The translations under genes and the position numbers were made by a program. From Cupriavidus basilensis OR16 (lineage in GTDB: Bacteria; Pseudomonadota; Gammaproteobacteria; Burkholderiales; Burkholderiaceae): a stretch of DNA of 64,000 nt. Positions within the stretch are counted from its first letter, which is position 1. Every line of letters begins with the position of its first letter. Below, piece by piece: positions 16,054 through 24,605 of the stretch. A model generated the notes under the pieces. That model was not told the DNA's origin and ran no database searches. It saw only the letters and a program-made list of their open reading frames with translations. The stretch lies in NCBI RefSeq assembly GCF_000243095.1, contig NZ_AHJE01000044.1, positions 124,001 through 188,000 of the forward strand, in the 5' to 3' direction.

Positions 16054-19000
16054 TCATTGGTAGCTCATCGTGAACGTAGCGATGCCTTTTGCCACCCCTG
16101 GCGTTACGGTGGATGAGGTCTGCACGTAGCGTGCCTTGAACGGGATCGTCACCGGGACATTGCCGTACTGCCCAATGAACCACTGATTCGGATTGTTGCT
16201 CTGGGAAGAATCGGGGCCATAGCTGACCAGGCTATCGTCGGCGCCGCGCAGTACCTGAATGCCGACTCCCGATGCGTTGGAGTCCCGCGACAGGGACATT
16301 GTGCTGGTTCGATTGGCCCAGTTGCTGCTGTCCGTCATCGTCATGTACATCCGTATGGACGTACCCTGCGCCCCCCCCGAGCACTGCAGCCGAATCTCGA
16401 ACGGCTGCGCGGCGGTGGTCGTGCCTACGCCCCTGAGCGACTTGAGCGGAATCTGGCCGAGCGGCACCGAGACGGAAGGCGTCAGCACCTTGCATGCCGG
16501 GACCTGCGGCTTGATGGGGAGCGAGCCGGTGAGGAAGATACGTCGGATGACCCAGTTGCCGTGGTCGATCAGCGTAGTCGTGCCGATTTCGCCCGTCAGT
16601 TCCCCACCCGCCGTGATTGGACCTGTCTTGACCAGTTCCACCTTGAATTCCCAGCCGTCCTGGAACTTGATCCATGGGAGGAGAAAATACTCCGTCACCT
16701 CTTGTGGCCACCATCCGTCGATGCCGCTCCTGATGCGCACACCGACACCGGGAACCGAGGTTGGATAAGTGTTAAAGCGCCCTGGCGTCCCTTTCCCGGC
16801 ATAGACGATCCTGCCAACAGTGGGAAAACAGGCAACAACCGCTTCGATTCCCGTTGCCATTCCAGCGGAGGAGAAAAGAACCGTACCGTCCGCAGCGTTA
16901 GGGTCGAACGTAGGGGCCGACATAGCGGGAATACTGATGGACTGATAGTCTCGGCCGTCGCTTATCTTGCAGCCCGCCCATGCCTGCGAAACAGGAAGGG
17001 CAAAAGATAGAAAGATGGCTGCCGTGCAGCCAAGCATTGCCGTCCAACGCTGCGCGGCACTTTTCTGATCCGGCCGCCGGGACCGGATCAGCGCGGAGCG
17101 CCCGGACGCCGTGGCAAATTTCAGCAGCGGAACGGATCCCGCCAGCGGCGCCACGCGCTGGCTCGTCTCCTTGAGCTCGACATCGGTCGACAAGCCCTTC
17201 GGATCGAGCTCGATCATGTTCATATTGAACGGCGTCAGGTACGGCACGATCGCGTAGCCTCGGCTATCCACCCGAACGCCCGACGCATTCGTCACGCGCG
17301 CGCCGGCCGCGCCGGGCGCTTCGACGATCGCGAACGTCTCCGAAAGCGGCTGCGACAGCGTGATCCCGCCGCGATGCGCGACCATGGCGCCGCGCGCCGT
17401 CACGGAGCCCTGCTGGTAATCCGCGCCGGCGCTGGCGCTGGCGCTGAGTTCGGCAATCGGGCTGCGGTACATGATGTTGCCGCCGCCGTTCGTCGTCGCG
17501 CTGCCGTCTCCGGAGGCGTGATTGGCGTTCAGGCCGTATGAGAAATTGTTGTCCACGCCGGCCGAACCGGAGAGCGACGATTGCAGCTGGGTTTGCCCGC
17601 GGCTATCGCGCATCATGTTCCCGCTCAGCGTCATCGGGGTCTTGCCGCCCAGAGGAATCGTCACGCCGAGGTAGTACAGCGTGCTCTTCTTGCCGTCGGG
17701 GTTGCTCCGACGTGTCGCCGAGACGCTGTAGGAAATATTCTTGTAGGCATTGCTGTAGCCCACCGAATAGCTCACGTCAGAGCCGCTGCGGTTCCAGTAC
17801 GTCGACGCGGACGTGGTCGCATTGATGTTCCCGCCGCGCTCGCCGAGTCGCTGGTTGAGTGTCAGCGAGGCCCGATTCCGTTGCCGCAGGACGGTGTCGA
17901 TCGAGAGCCCGCGCTCGGCCTGCTCGCGAGCGAGCATGGCATCGTTCAGCCCGAAGAACCCGGCCGTCGAATAGCGGTAGGCTGCAATCGACACGTTCGT
18001 GCCGGTCGGCACCACGTTCTTCGCATAGCTCAGCCGCACACTGGAGCCGTCGAACTGCTTCACGCCCGGGATCGACGTGCGGGCTTGCGTGATGTCCGCG
18101 CCCAGCGCGCCGAACGAGGTATTGAGCACGCCGCCGCCCATCGCGGACAGGTAGCCTTCGGCAGCGGTGAAGCCGCCGTAGCCGGTCAGCATGTTGGTGA
18201 AGCCGTGCTGCCAGGTGCCCTGGGTGAAAAGCGGATTCTTCGAACTCTGCTGATTGCGCACCGCGCCCGCCACGAAGCTGTAGCGGCTGGTGCCGGGACG
18301 CAGCGAAAGCGGCACAGCCGCATAGGGCACGGAGAACGAATGCACGGAGCCGTCCGCTTCCTTGACGGAGACGATCAGGTCACCGCCGTAGCCGGTCGGA
18401 TAAAGATCGTCGATTTCAAACGCACCCGGCGCGACGGTGGTTTCGTAGAGCTTGACGCCGTTCTGTGAAACCGTGACCCGCGCGTTGCTGCTGGCCACGC
18501 CGCGTACGACCGGCGCGTAGCCGCGCAACGAATCCGGCAGCATGCGGTCGTCCGTGTAGACGCGCACGCCGCGGAACTGGGTCGCATCGAACAGGTCTCC
18601 CGAGGTATAGGATTCGCCGATGACGAGCTGCGACGACAACGACGGCAGGCTCCGCTGCGCGTAGGTTGCGATATTCTGGTACTTCTGGCGCCCCTTGTCA
18701 TCCAAGGTGTACGACCCGTCATGCCGGAAGTGCCAGCTCCCGAGGTTGAAGCCCGTGTTCAGGCCCAGATACCCCTGGGTTTGCACGCTGCTGCCCTGGC
18801 TCCTGGAACTGTAGACGTTGAGGTTGTAGCCAAGCATCCCGGCAGCGACGCCGGCATCCCATTGACCGGGGTCGACATGCCCGCGCGCGTTACGCGCGAG
18901 CGAGATCTGCGGAATACTGAGGCCGAGCCGCTGTTCGCTGAAATCGAAACTGGTGCTCGCGTCCGGGATGGCTTGCCCGAGACGAACGCATGCGTCCGGT

Positions 19001-19431
19001 TCGGCGAGCGAGACCTTCACATGGTGAGGCAACTTGCCGAGATCGACGCCGGCTTGCTTCAGCAGCGCTTCGTTGAAGCAGGGCTGGGCTTCCGCCGTAC
19101 CGGGCACGGCCTTGAACGGAACACTGGCGCGCCCCACCCAGTTCTGATCGACGTAGATATCGACACTGTACGTTCCGGGCTGGACGGTATTGCCCCGCTT
19201 GAACCTCGACAGGTCCACGGTTTCGCCGCTGCTGTTGAGAAAGCCGCTCTCGAACTCGACTTGCGCGAGCTGTAGTTGCGCGACTTGCAATGCCTCCCGT
19301 GTTCCACCATCAGCGTTCGCGTTGCTTTGCCAGCCGGCCAGGCTGGTCAGGAGCAAAGCGCATAGTGGCCGCAGCTGCGGCATCTGGCCAATGTCGGAAT
19401 TCGGACGCTGAATCGGCGGCATACAAAACAC
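16054..19431 (-). CDS. fimbrial usher fused in frame to a second adhesin copy
   Basis: One 1125-residue frame. Residues 1 to about 787 are a FimD/PapC usher: signal peptide, N-terminal chaperone-binding domain (VEFESGFLNSS), the barrel and plug, then C-terminal domain 1 up to RSALIRSRRP. The junction is at base 17070, inside CCGGATC. From there the sequence is that of adhesin copy 2 (DQKSAAQRWTAML onward), including its hydrophobic signal segment, N-terminal domain and pilin domain ending TFTMSYQ. The second usher C-terminal domain (PapC_C) is missing. An internal ATG at 17037 with TTGGACGG upstream could start a separate adhesin with a short signal peptide. It follows the chaperone gene in the operon. 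Confidence 0.85.
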   Translation of the reverse strand: MFCMPPIQRPNSDIGQMPQLRPLCALLLTSLAGWQSNANADGGTREALQVAQLQLAQVEFESGFLNSSGETVDLSRFKRGNTVQPGTYSVDIYVDQNWVGRASVPFKAVPGTAEAQPCFNEALLKQAGVDLGKLPHHVKVSLAEPDACVRLGQAIPDASTSFDFSEQRLGLSIPQISLARNARGHVDPGQWDAGVAAGMLGYNLNVYSSRSQGSSVQTQGYLGLNTGFNLGSWHFRHDGSYTLDDKGRQKYQNIATYAQRSLPSLSSQLVIGESYTSGDLFDATQFRGVRVYTDDRMLPDSLRGYAPVVRGVASSNARVTVSQNGVKLYETTVAPGAFEIDDLYPTGYGGDLIVSVKEADGSVHSFSVPYAAVPLSLRPGTSRYSFVAGAVRNQQSSKNPLFTQGTWQHGFTNMLTGYGGFTAAEGYLSAMGGGVLNTSFGALGADITQARTSIPGVKQFDGSSVRLSYAKNVVPTGTNVSIAAYRYSTAGFFGLNDAMLAREQAERGLSIDTVLRQRNRASLTLNQRLGERGGNINATTSASTYWNRSGSDVSYSVGYSNAYKNISYSVSATRRSNPDGKKSTLYYLGVTIPLGGKTPMTLSGNMMRDSRGQTQLQSSLSGSAGVDNNFSYGLNANHASGDGSATTNGGGNIMYRSPIAELSASASAGADYQQGSVTARGAMVAHRGGITLSQPLSETFAIVEAPGAAGARVTNASGVRVDSRGYAIVPYLTPFNMNMIELDPKGLSTDVELKETSQRVAPLAGSVPLLKFATASGRSALIRSRRPDQKSAAQRWTAMLGCTAAIFLSFALPVSQAWAGCKISDGRDYQSISIPAMSAPTFDPNAADGTVLFSSAGMATGIEAVVACFPTVGRIVYAGKGTPGRFNTYPTSVPGVGVRIRSGIDGWWPQEVTEYFLLPWIKFQDGWEFKVELVKTGPITAGGELTGEIGTTTLIDHGNWVIRRIFLTGSLPIKPQVPACKVLTPSVSVPLGQIPLKSLRGVGTTTAAQPFEIRLQCSGGAQGTSIRMYMTMTDSSNWANRTSTMSLSRDSNASGVGIQVLRGADDSLVSYGPDSSQSNNPNQWFIGQYGNVPVTIPFKARYVQTSSTVTPGVAKGIATFTMSYQ

Positions 19432-19599
19432 TCCGGGAATAGATTATCAGACGATCATTGTGCGGAGCACGACATCGGATCTGCGGTCCGACCTTGCCGA
19501 CCGACGTAAGTACGTGATGCACGGGCGCGCGACGCCTGCTCATGCGAGATGTCTGTTCGCCCAGCGGTGAGGCTGGTCACGACGCGCTAAGCGGGGGGG

Positions 19600-20361
19600 C
19601 TAGTTCCGTGGGTCGATGGCGACGGGCTGTTCCGTATTCCTGCCGCCGCCCCAATCGTCGATGCTGCTGTATTCGACCGTCGCATCCGCGGCGGGCATCG
19701 ATGCCAGCCCGTTGACCGTAAAGGTCTGCGACGCGCCGGGCAGCACATAGCCCATGCCTGCATCGAACGTCTTTCCGCCCATCTTCAACTGGACGCTGCC
19801 GAGGCTGACGACATAAGGGCTCGGGTTGACGGTCTTCAGGACATACTGGTTATCTTCAGGGCCCCTGGCGACGTGCCATTTGAGCTGTGCGGGGGCGTCC
19901 TCAGCCTTGCCCGGCAAGCCGGCCGGCCGGTACAACAGTTTGATTCGTGTGCGAAAGGCAACCTGAAGACGGTTGCGATCCTCTTCTTCGGCGGAGGGCT
20001 TCGGGGGGACGTCCAGTACGTTGAGCCAGAACAGCGATTCCTTGTCAGTCGCCATCGGCTCGTTGGTATGGATCACGCGCAGGGTCTGGCCTCTGCCCGG
20101 CTCGACGCGGAACATGGTCGGCGTGAGCGTGAACGGTACCTCGATCTTTTCCGGCGATTCGTCTTCTTTTCCGGTATCGATCCAGGTCTGAACCAGGGAT
20201 GGGAGTTTTCCATCGTTGTTGAGCTTGATGGTCATCTCGCGCTCTTCGGCGGGAAAGACGAGACGCGTGCCCGATATGACGATCGTTGCATTCGCCATGG
20301 TCGCAACCGATGCCGACACAATTGCCATCACCTTCAATAACTTCGGAACGTTGAATGTCAT
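19600..20361 (-). CDS. periplasmic fimbrial chaperone (FimC/PapD family)
   Basis: A 253-residue two-Ig-domain chaperone that stabilises pilins by donor-strand complementation in the periplasm. A signal peptide ends near MANA. The first mature strand ATIVISGTRLVFPAEEREMTI and the segment SLVQTWID are family hallmarks, as is FWLNVLDVPPKP after the G1 region (LFWLNV). An acidic insertion (SAEEEDRN) follows. The gene lies between the pilin (113 bases upstream) and the usher (168 bases downstream), the usual order for this type of operon. Confidence 0.93.
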   Translation of the reverse strand: MTFNVPKLLKVMAIVSASVATMANATIVISGTRLVFPAEEREMTIKLNNDGKLPSLVQTWIDTGKEDESPEKIEVPFTLTPTMFRVEPGRGQTLRVIHTNEPMATDKESLFWLNVLDVPPKPSAEEEDRNRLQVAFRTRIKLLYRPAGLPGKAEDAPAQLKWHVARGPEDNQYVLKTVNPSPYVVSLGSVQLKMGGKTFDAGMGYVLPGASQTFTVNGLASMPAADATVEYSSIDDWGGGRNTEQPVAIDPRN

Positions 20362-20474
20362 ATGAATGTCCTTTGGGTTGATACCTCCTGTCGCAAGCCG
20401 CCGGCCGGCTCCCGGCCGGCGGCTTGCAAAGCTGGTACGATCAATCCCCGGAAACCAGGGATCCGGCTTTGCGC

Positions 20475-21026
20475 TTAGGGGTAGACCATCGTGTATTGCA
20501 CGAACGAGTTCGCCTTACCCGCCGTTGCCACACCGGTTGCGATGTATTCGGCGGCGTAGCTCATCTTCGCAGTACCACTCGTGCCGTCGATGGTCACGAC
20601 CTGCGAGTTCTGGGTGCCAGTGGCCGCACCCACCTTGATCGGCGCGAACGCATCGTTGAGCAGGGCGATTTCCACGTTCTCCGCGGCATCGGTGCCTTGC
20701 AGCTTCAGGCGGCCGGTGTCAACGTTGACGGACGGGCCGTTTTCGAAGGAGACGGAGACCTTTGTCGGGGCGTCTTTGGTGACGGCGCAGCCCGTCAAGT
20801 TGAGGACGAAAGGCGTACGGCCGCCGGTGGCGCCGGCCTTGGACAGTGCGCTGGTGGACACGCTCGGCATAGGCACGGCCAGATTGTTGGTGCCGCCGTT
20901 GATCTTGCAGGTCGAGGCGATCACGCTGCCGGTGAAGTCGATCTGGCCATCGGCGGCTTGTGCCGAGCCGGCTGCGGTCATCAGGCCTGCCGTTGCGAGG
21001 GCGATTGCCAGGATTTTCGTTTTCAT
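20475..21026 (-). CDS. major fimbrial subunit (type 1 pilin)
   Basis: A 183-residue pilin. The signal peptide MKTKILAIALATAGLMTAAG ends near AQA. The mature N-terminal donor strand is GQIDFTGSVIAS, followed by the disulphide pair Cys40 (STCKING) and the second Cys in NLTGCAV, and a C-terminal beta strand FVQYTMVYP. GAGAGGAAA upstream of the ATG is a good ribosome site. It is first in the operon and should be the shaft polymer. The 212 bases upstream (21027-21238) hold the promoter region, with a TATATA-like element and the imperfect repeat CACTC ... GAGTG. Confidence 0.93.
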   Translation of the reverse strand: MKTKILAIALATAGLMTAAGSAQAADGQIDFTGSVIASTCKINGGTNNLAVPMPSVSTSALSKAGATGGRTPFVLNLTGCAVTKDAPTKVSVSFENGPSVNVDTGRLKLQGTDAAENVEIALLNDAFAPIKVGAATGTQNSQVVTIDGTSGTAKMSYAAEYIATGVATAGKANSFVQYTMVYP

Positions 21027-21238
21027 TTAAATTTTCCTCTCAGAGGTTGGAAAGAACGCCTTATATAGAGTCACTCAGATCCTGCGAGTGAATGGCTTTA
21101 TATTCAGGCATGGTCGAGACTACGCACCCTTTACGAGGAGTATCTCGGTACAGCAGGACTCACAGCCGGTGCTGTGGATGCCCCAGCATTTGGGAAAGCA
21201 GCCAGAAGATGACGGGTGGCCGCCGCGACTGCAATTCA

Positions 21239-21886
21239 TCAATGCCGGCCATGACTGATATCAAGGCCATATCTGATGAGGTCGATATTGCTGCGTATGC
21301 CGAGCTTTCGCATGGCGCTCATCTTCTGGCAGCTTATTGTTTGCTTACCCTTCTTGAGAAGGGCCGCGATTTCACCGATGGTCATCCCCGATATATAGAG
21401 GCGCATAACCTCCGATTCACGGGGAGAAAGCGGTTGCGATTGTTCGGTATCGGCCTGAAAACAGGCTAATGCCGCTCGGACCTGGGGAGAAACATATTCG
21501 CCGCCAGAAGCGCAGACGTGTATCGCGGTGACTACCTCACCTGCATCGTCATGCCGCGCCAGGATTCCCGAGACACCAAGGGACAATACCGACTTGATAA
21601 TGGCGGGCTGCTTGTGGCTCGTCAGGACGACCACTTTCACTTTTGGGTGAAGACGCCGAAGACGAGAGAGGTAGTGCAGTCCATCGCCAGAGCTGTTTCC
21701 GCGGATGGAATAATTCGTGACAACAACGTCACATTGGGTGCCGGATAATGTACTAAAGAGTTCTGGCGACGTTTCACACGAAGCCAAGATGGTTATCTTC
21801 GAAATTGAATTGAGTGCGCATTTCAGGCCATCCAGAACTAATGGGGTGTCGTGGGCCAGAACAACGCCTATATTGAATTTACGCAT
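21239..21886 (-). CDS. LuxR-type regulator with degenerate receiver
   Basis: A 215-residue NarL/BvgA-like protein starting at MRKFNIGVV, supported by CCAAGGTTAAT upstream; the longer frame to 22021 lacks support. The receiver keeps the fold but not the chemistry: the acidic pair is HD in VVLAHDTP, the phospho-acceptor position is Asn in VVVTNYSI, and the conserved Lys is replaced by Arg in GILARHDD. The HTH is intact (LSPRESEVMRLYISGMTIGEIAALL ending in TISCQKMSAMRKLGI). It aligns well with the normal regulator at 23909, for example in AMRKLG and DLIRY. It is likely phosphorylation-independent and is placed to control the fimbrial operon. Its base composition is lower in GC than its neighbours. 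Confidence 0.88.
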   Translation of the reverse strand: MRKFNIGVVLAHDTPLVLDGLKCALNSISKITILASCETSPELFSTLSGTQCDVVVTNYSIRGNSSGDGLHYLSRLRRLHPKVKVVVLTSHKQPAIIKSVLSLGVSGILARHDDAGEVVTAIHVCASGGEYVSPQVRAALACFQADTEQSQPLSPRESEVMRLYISGMTIGEIAALLKKGKQTISCQKMSAMRKLGIRSNIDLIRYGLDISHGRH

Positions 21887-21990
21887 ATTAACCTTGGCGC
21901 CTTTTTGCAGATTAAATAGTTTTCCCCTGTGTCGATGTCGGTATGTGGGCTTGCGATCTATGTATGATGAACGATTTTCGTTATCAAAAA

Positions 21991-22010
21991 AATCGGACGA
22001 GTACGAAATT
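21991..22010. promoter_or_regulatory. shared operator-like motif, site 1
   Basis: AATCGGACGAGTACGAAATT lies 105-124 bases upstream of the degenerate LuxR gene. Its first 12 bases and the following CGAA recur at 23642-23659 upstream of the EAL gene, which suggests a common regulator. Confidence 0.5.
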
Positions 22011-22021
22011 CCTCTTCGCAA

Positions 22022-22037
22022 CTAGGACATGTCCTAG
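22022..22037. promoter_or_regulatory. perfect 16-bp palindrome
   Basis: CTAGGACATGTCCTAG is perfectly self-complementary. The half site TCCTA recalls BvgA heptads (TTTCCTA) and the symmetric RcsB box, so a NarL-family regulator of this locus is the natural candidate. It lies about 135 bases upstream of the LuxR-type gene. Confidence 0.5.
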
Positions 22038-22321
22038 GTTTTTAGAATTGTTAACATTTTCTTGCTCAACTTTCAGCGATCACGATTCGCGCTGATCGCC
22101 CGGGCATGTCCCGCGATGCCGGCCACGCCGTTCCATCAGCTTCGAGCGGTGTGCCATCCTTGCGGGCTCGACGCAGCATGGAAAGGAAGGGGAGTGCGGT
22201 TGCCTATGCGAAAGCGAAGGCGCTAAGGGAGAGGCCCAGACCACGAGTCGTCGGGAATCGCGGCGACCCGCTTTACTTCAACGTGCAAGGCGGCGGCAAG
22301 CGCCAGAGCCACAGGCGGGCA

Positions 22322-23608
22322 TCAGCCTGCGGAAAAGAAGCGTGCTATGGCATCTCGCTGGATCGCGGGCGAGATGAGATAGCCCTGCGCCCTGTGGCAG
22401 CCGAATTCCTGAACAATACGCAGTTCCGCTTCCGTCTCCACGCCTTCCGCGACAACGGTCAGGCCCATTTCGCGCCCCAGCTGCACCACGCTCGAAAGGG
22501 CGGCGCGAAAGGCATCGATCATGATGGCGTCCCTTACCATGGACCGATCCAGCTTCAGCTCCGTGAAGGGCGTCGCCACCAGTCGATAGAACGAACTGAA
22601 CCCGCTGCTGAAGTCATCCTGCGCCAGGCCGAAGCCGTGCATGCGCAATCGGCATGCGCCGGCGTAGTAGTTGCTCTCCTGCGCTTCCATGGTGTCTTCG
22701 GTCAACTCGAAACAGATAAGACCTGGATCGCCGTTGCATGCCTTCACCTGCGCCTGCAATCGATCGGGAAGATCCGGGTCATCGAGCAGCTTTGTCGTGA
22801 GGTTCACGGAGACGGCAATATCGTGGCCGGATTCGCGCCACTGTCTTTGCGCGGCTAGTGTCTGCGCCAGCATGGTTTGCAGCAAGCGGTCCTCAAGTCC
22901 CTCACGCTCGATGGCGGGCAGGAAAACACCGGGCAGCAGCAGGCCGAATTCCGGGTGTTCCCAACGCACCAACGCCTCCGCCGCATGGCCCAGGTCTTGG
23001 ACTAGTGCGTATTTGGGCTGGAACCAGGCTTGCAGTTCGCCGTTTTCCACGGCGCAGATCAGGGTGTCGCGGTCAAAATCCTGGATCTTGCCTGGGCGGA
23101 CAGGACGTGCGCGCCTGACACTCTCGATATACGCGTCAAGCGCAGCATTCACGCCGTCCTGCGCGAGCGGCTTCGGCAACGTAGCCATCACCGCGATGCC
23201 CAGCGATTCGGCCACCTTGCGGGCGCCGACCAGTATCGGCCCCGGTGCCGCACTGGTGATCACCAGGGCCGGTGCGCACGCGGACGCAGGCAGGCTCTGG
23301 ATGATCTGGATGCCGTCAACGCCGGCTACATTGAGGCCGGTGACGACCAGGTCGAAGGCGCACTCGCCCAGGCGCCGCAAGGCTTTGGCTCCGTCGACAT
23401 AGCCTTCGACATGATGTTGGCCCTGGCATGCGAACATCTGCATCGTGGTGCAAAGGTGCCGAGGACTTTCTTCCACGACCAGGATGCGATGACGGCGCGC
23501 GCTGCTCGAGCCCGAGGGCTTGGCGTGGGCGCGCGTACCACAACGGTTCATTGCATTGGCATGAGGTTGGGCTTGATGAAGCGCGAGGGAATCGAGAAAT
23601 CCTTTCAT
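22322..23608 (-). CDS. EAL-domain c-di-GMP phosphodiesterase with degenerate receiver (RocR/PvrR-like)
   Basis: A 428-residue protein. After a low-complexity N-terminus (1-38) comes a receiver-like domain (about 40-165): RILVVEES is normal and the conserved Lys is in LPKP, but the acceptor position is Gly (DLVVTGLNVAGVDG). The EAL domain follows with all the usual catalytic elements: EALVRW, SVNLTT, ELTED, DDFSSGFSS, KLDRS, VAEGVET and QGYLIS. It should hydrolyse c-di-GMP. The organisation matches RocR and PvrR, response regulators that tune cup fimbriae in Pseudomonas, except that phosphorylation of the receiver looks impossible. Gene order and orientation put it with the fimbrial regulators. 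Confidence 0.9.
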   Translation of the reverse strand: MKGFLDSLALHQAQPHANAMNRCGTRAHAKPSGSSSARRHRILVVEESPRHLCTTMQMFACQGQHHVEGYVDGAKALRRLGECAFDLVVTGLNVAGVDGIQIIQSLPASACAPALVITSAAPGPILVGARKVAESLGIAVMATLPKPLAQDGVNAALDAYIESVRRARPVRPGKIQDFDRDTLICAVENGELQAWFQPKYALVQDLGHAAEALVRWEHPEFGLLLPGVFLPAIEREGLEDRLLQTMLAQTLAAQRQWRESGHDIAVSVNLTTKLLDDPDLPDRLQAQVKACNGDPGLICFELTEDTMEAQESNYYAGACRLRMHGFGLAQDDFSSGFSSFYRLVATPFTELKLDRSMVRDAIMIDAFRAALSSVVQLGREMGLTVVAEGVETEAELRIVQEFGCHRAQGYLISPAIQRDAIARFFSAG

Positions 23609-23908
23609 ACCGACAGGATACGAGGATGGCCGGCATTTAAGAATCGGACGAGTCCGAATCGAGTGGATGGCGACGCGCTAGCCATGCCCGGTGGGCAAGA
23701 AAATAGCCATCTGCAGGGATCAGACGCCATTTACATGATTTGATTCACGCATCGCCGCGAAAAATATGCTCCATAATCATCTTCGATGGTTGGGTTGGAA
23801 CCCTTGGCGTTGTGTGGCCTGATAATCGCGGTTTGTGGTGACTTCGCGATATTTGCCATTCGCACTCGGGGCCTTGTGCAAATTTCTACAAGCGTTGGCT
23901 AAATGTAA
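23609..23908. other. divergent promoter region
   Basis: 300 bases between the EAL gene (leftward) and the BvgA-like regulator (rightward). It contains the second copy of the shared motif (23642-23659) close to the EAL start and an AT-richer stretch at 23740-23780. No gene is seen. Confidence 0.5.
23642..23659. promoter_or_regulatory. shared operator-like motif, site 2
   Basis: AATCGGACGAGTCCGAAT contains the inverted repeat TCGGAC-GA-GTCCGA and lies 34-51 bases upstream of the EAL gene start. It matches site 1 at 21991 over AATCGGACGAGT and CGAA. Confidence 0.5.
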
Positions 23909-24574
23909 ATGGACGACTTTCATTTGCGCGTCATGGTCGCGGACGACCACCCTGTCACGTTGCTTGGCATTGCCCATTCGCTGCGGGGGGCCAGCGGGAT
24001 CGAGGTAGTGGGGACAGCCTCGAGTTCGACGGAACTGATTGACGCCCTGGATCAGGAGCCGTGCGACGTCCTGGTACTCGACTATGTCATGCCGGACGGT
24101 AAGTACGGCGACGGGCAGGCACTCATCTCGATGATCTTGCGGCGGTATCCCGAGGTCCGCATCGTGACCATCACCATGGTGGACGATCCTGCGGTGCTGG
24201 GTGCGATCCAGAAGCTTGGCGTGACTTGCATCCTGAGCAAATCCGATGCAATGGCGCATATCGTCACCGCCGTGCATGCCGCCCATACCGGCGGCCAGTA
24301 CTTGTCGCCCACCGTCGTGGCCTTGCTCGACGATCAGGAAGCCTCGGGAACAACGCGCAAGCTGAGTGTGCGGGAGGCGGAGATCGTGAGGTTGTTCCGG
24401 GCGGGCTACAAGGTGGGCGAGATTGCCACCCAGCTGCATCGCAGCAAGCAGACCATCAGCGCGCAAAAGGTGGCGGCAATGCGAAAGCTCGGGCTTACGC
24501 GCGATGCGGATCTGATCCGTTACAGCGGCACCGAGACGCAGCAGGCGCCGCAAGACGGCCAGGAGCAAGCGTGA
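23909..24574 (+). CDS. NarL/LuxR-family response regulator (BvgA/RocA-like)
   Basis: A 221-residue response regulator with an apparently functional receiver: VMVADDHP, the acceptor Asp in VLVLDYVMPDG, the Thr in IVTITMV and the Lys in CILSKSDA. The C-terminal LuxR HTH is LSVREAEIVRLFRAGYKVGEIA through TISAQKVAAMRKLGL. It precedes the hybrid kinase by 31 bases in the same orientation and is its probable output partner. The insertion PDGKYGDGQ after the acceptor is typical of the BvgA/RcsB-type branch. The likely target is the fimbrial operon, by analogy with RocA1 and RcsB. Confidence 0.92.
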   Translation: MDDFHLRVMVADDHPVTLLGIAHSLRGASGIEVVGTASSSTELIDALDQEPCDVLVLDYVMPDGKYGDGQALISMILRRYPEVRIVTITMVDDPAVLGAIQKLGVTCILSKSDAMAHIVTAVHAAHTGGQYLSPTVVALLDDQEASGTTRKLSVREAEIVRLFRAGYKVGEIATQLHRSKQTISAQKVAAMRKLGLTRDADLIRYSGTETQQAPQDGQEQA

Positions 24575-24605
24575 TGCTTGCGCGGCAAGTGATGCCAGTT
24601 TCGCC

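Larger units (their letters stand above)
21887..22321. other. intergenic region upstream of the degenerate LuxR regulator
   Basis: 435 bases without a credible gene, between the LuxR-type regulator (start 21886) and the stop of the EAL gene. The part near 21900-22070 is AT-rich and holds a 16-base palindrome and a motif also found upstream of the EAL gene. The rest to 22321 shows only out-of-frame shadows. Confidence 0.5.

Noticed and set aside
22106..22858. Rightward frame opposite the EAL gene
   Set aside because: No domain; it overlaps the catalytic EAL blocks on the other strand.
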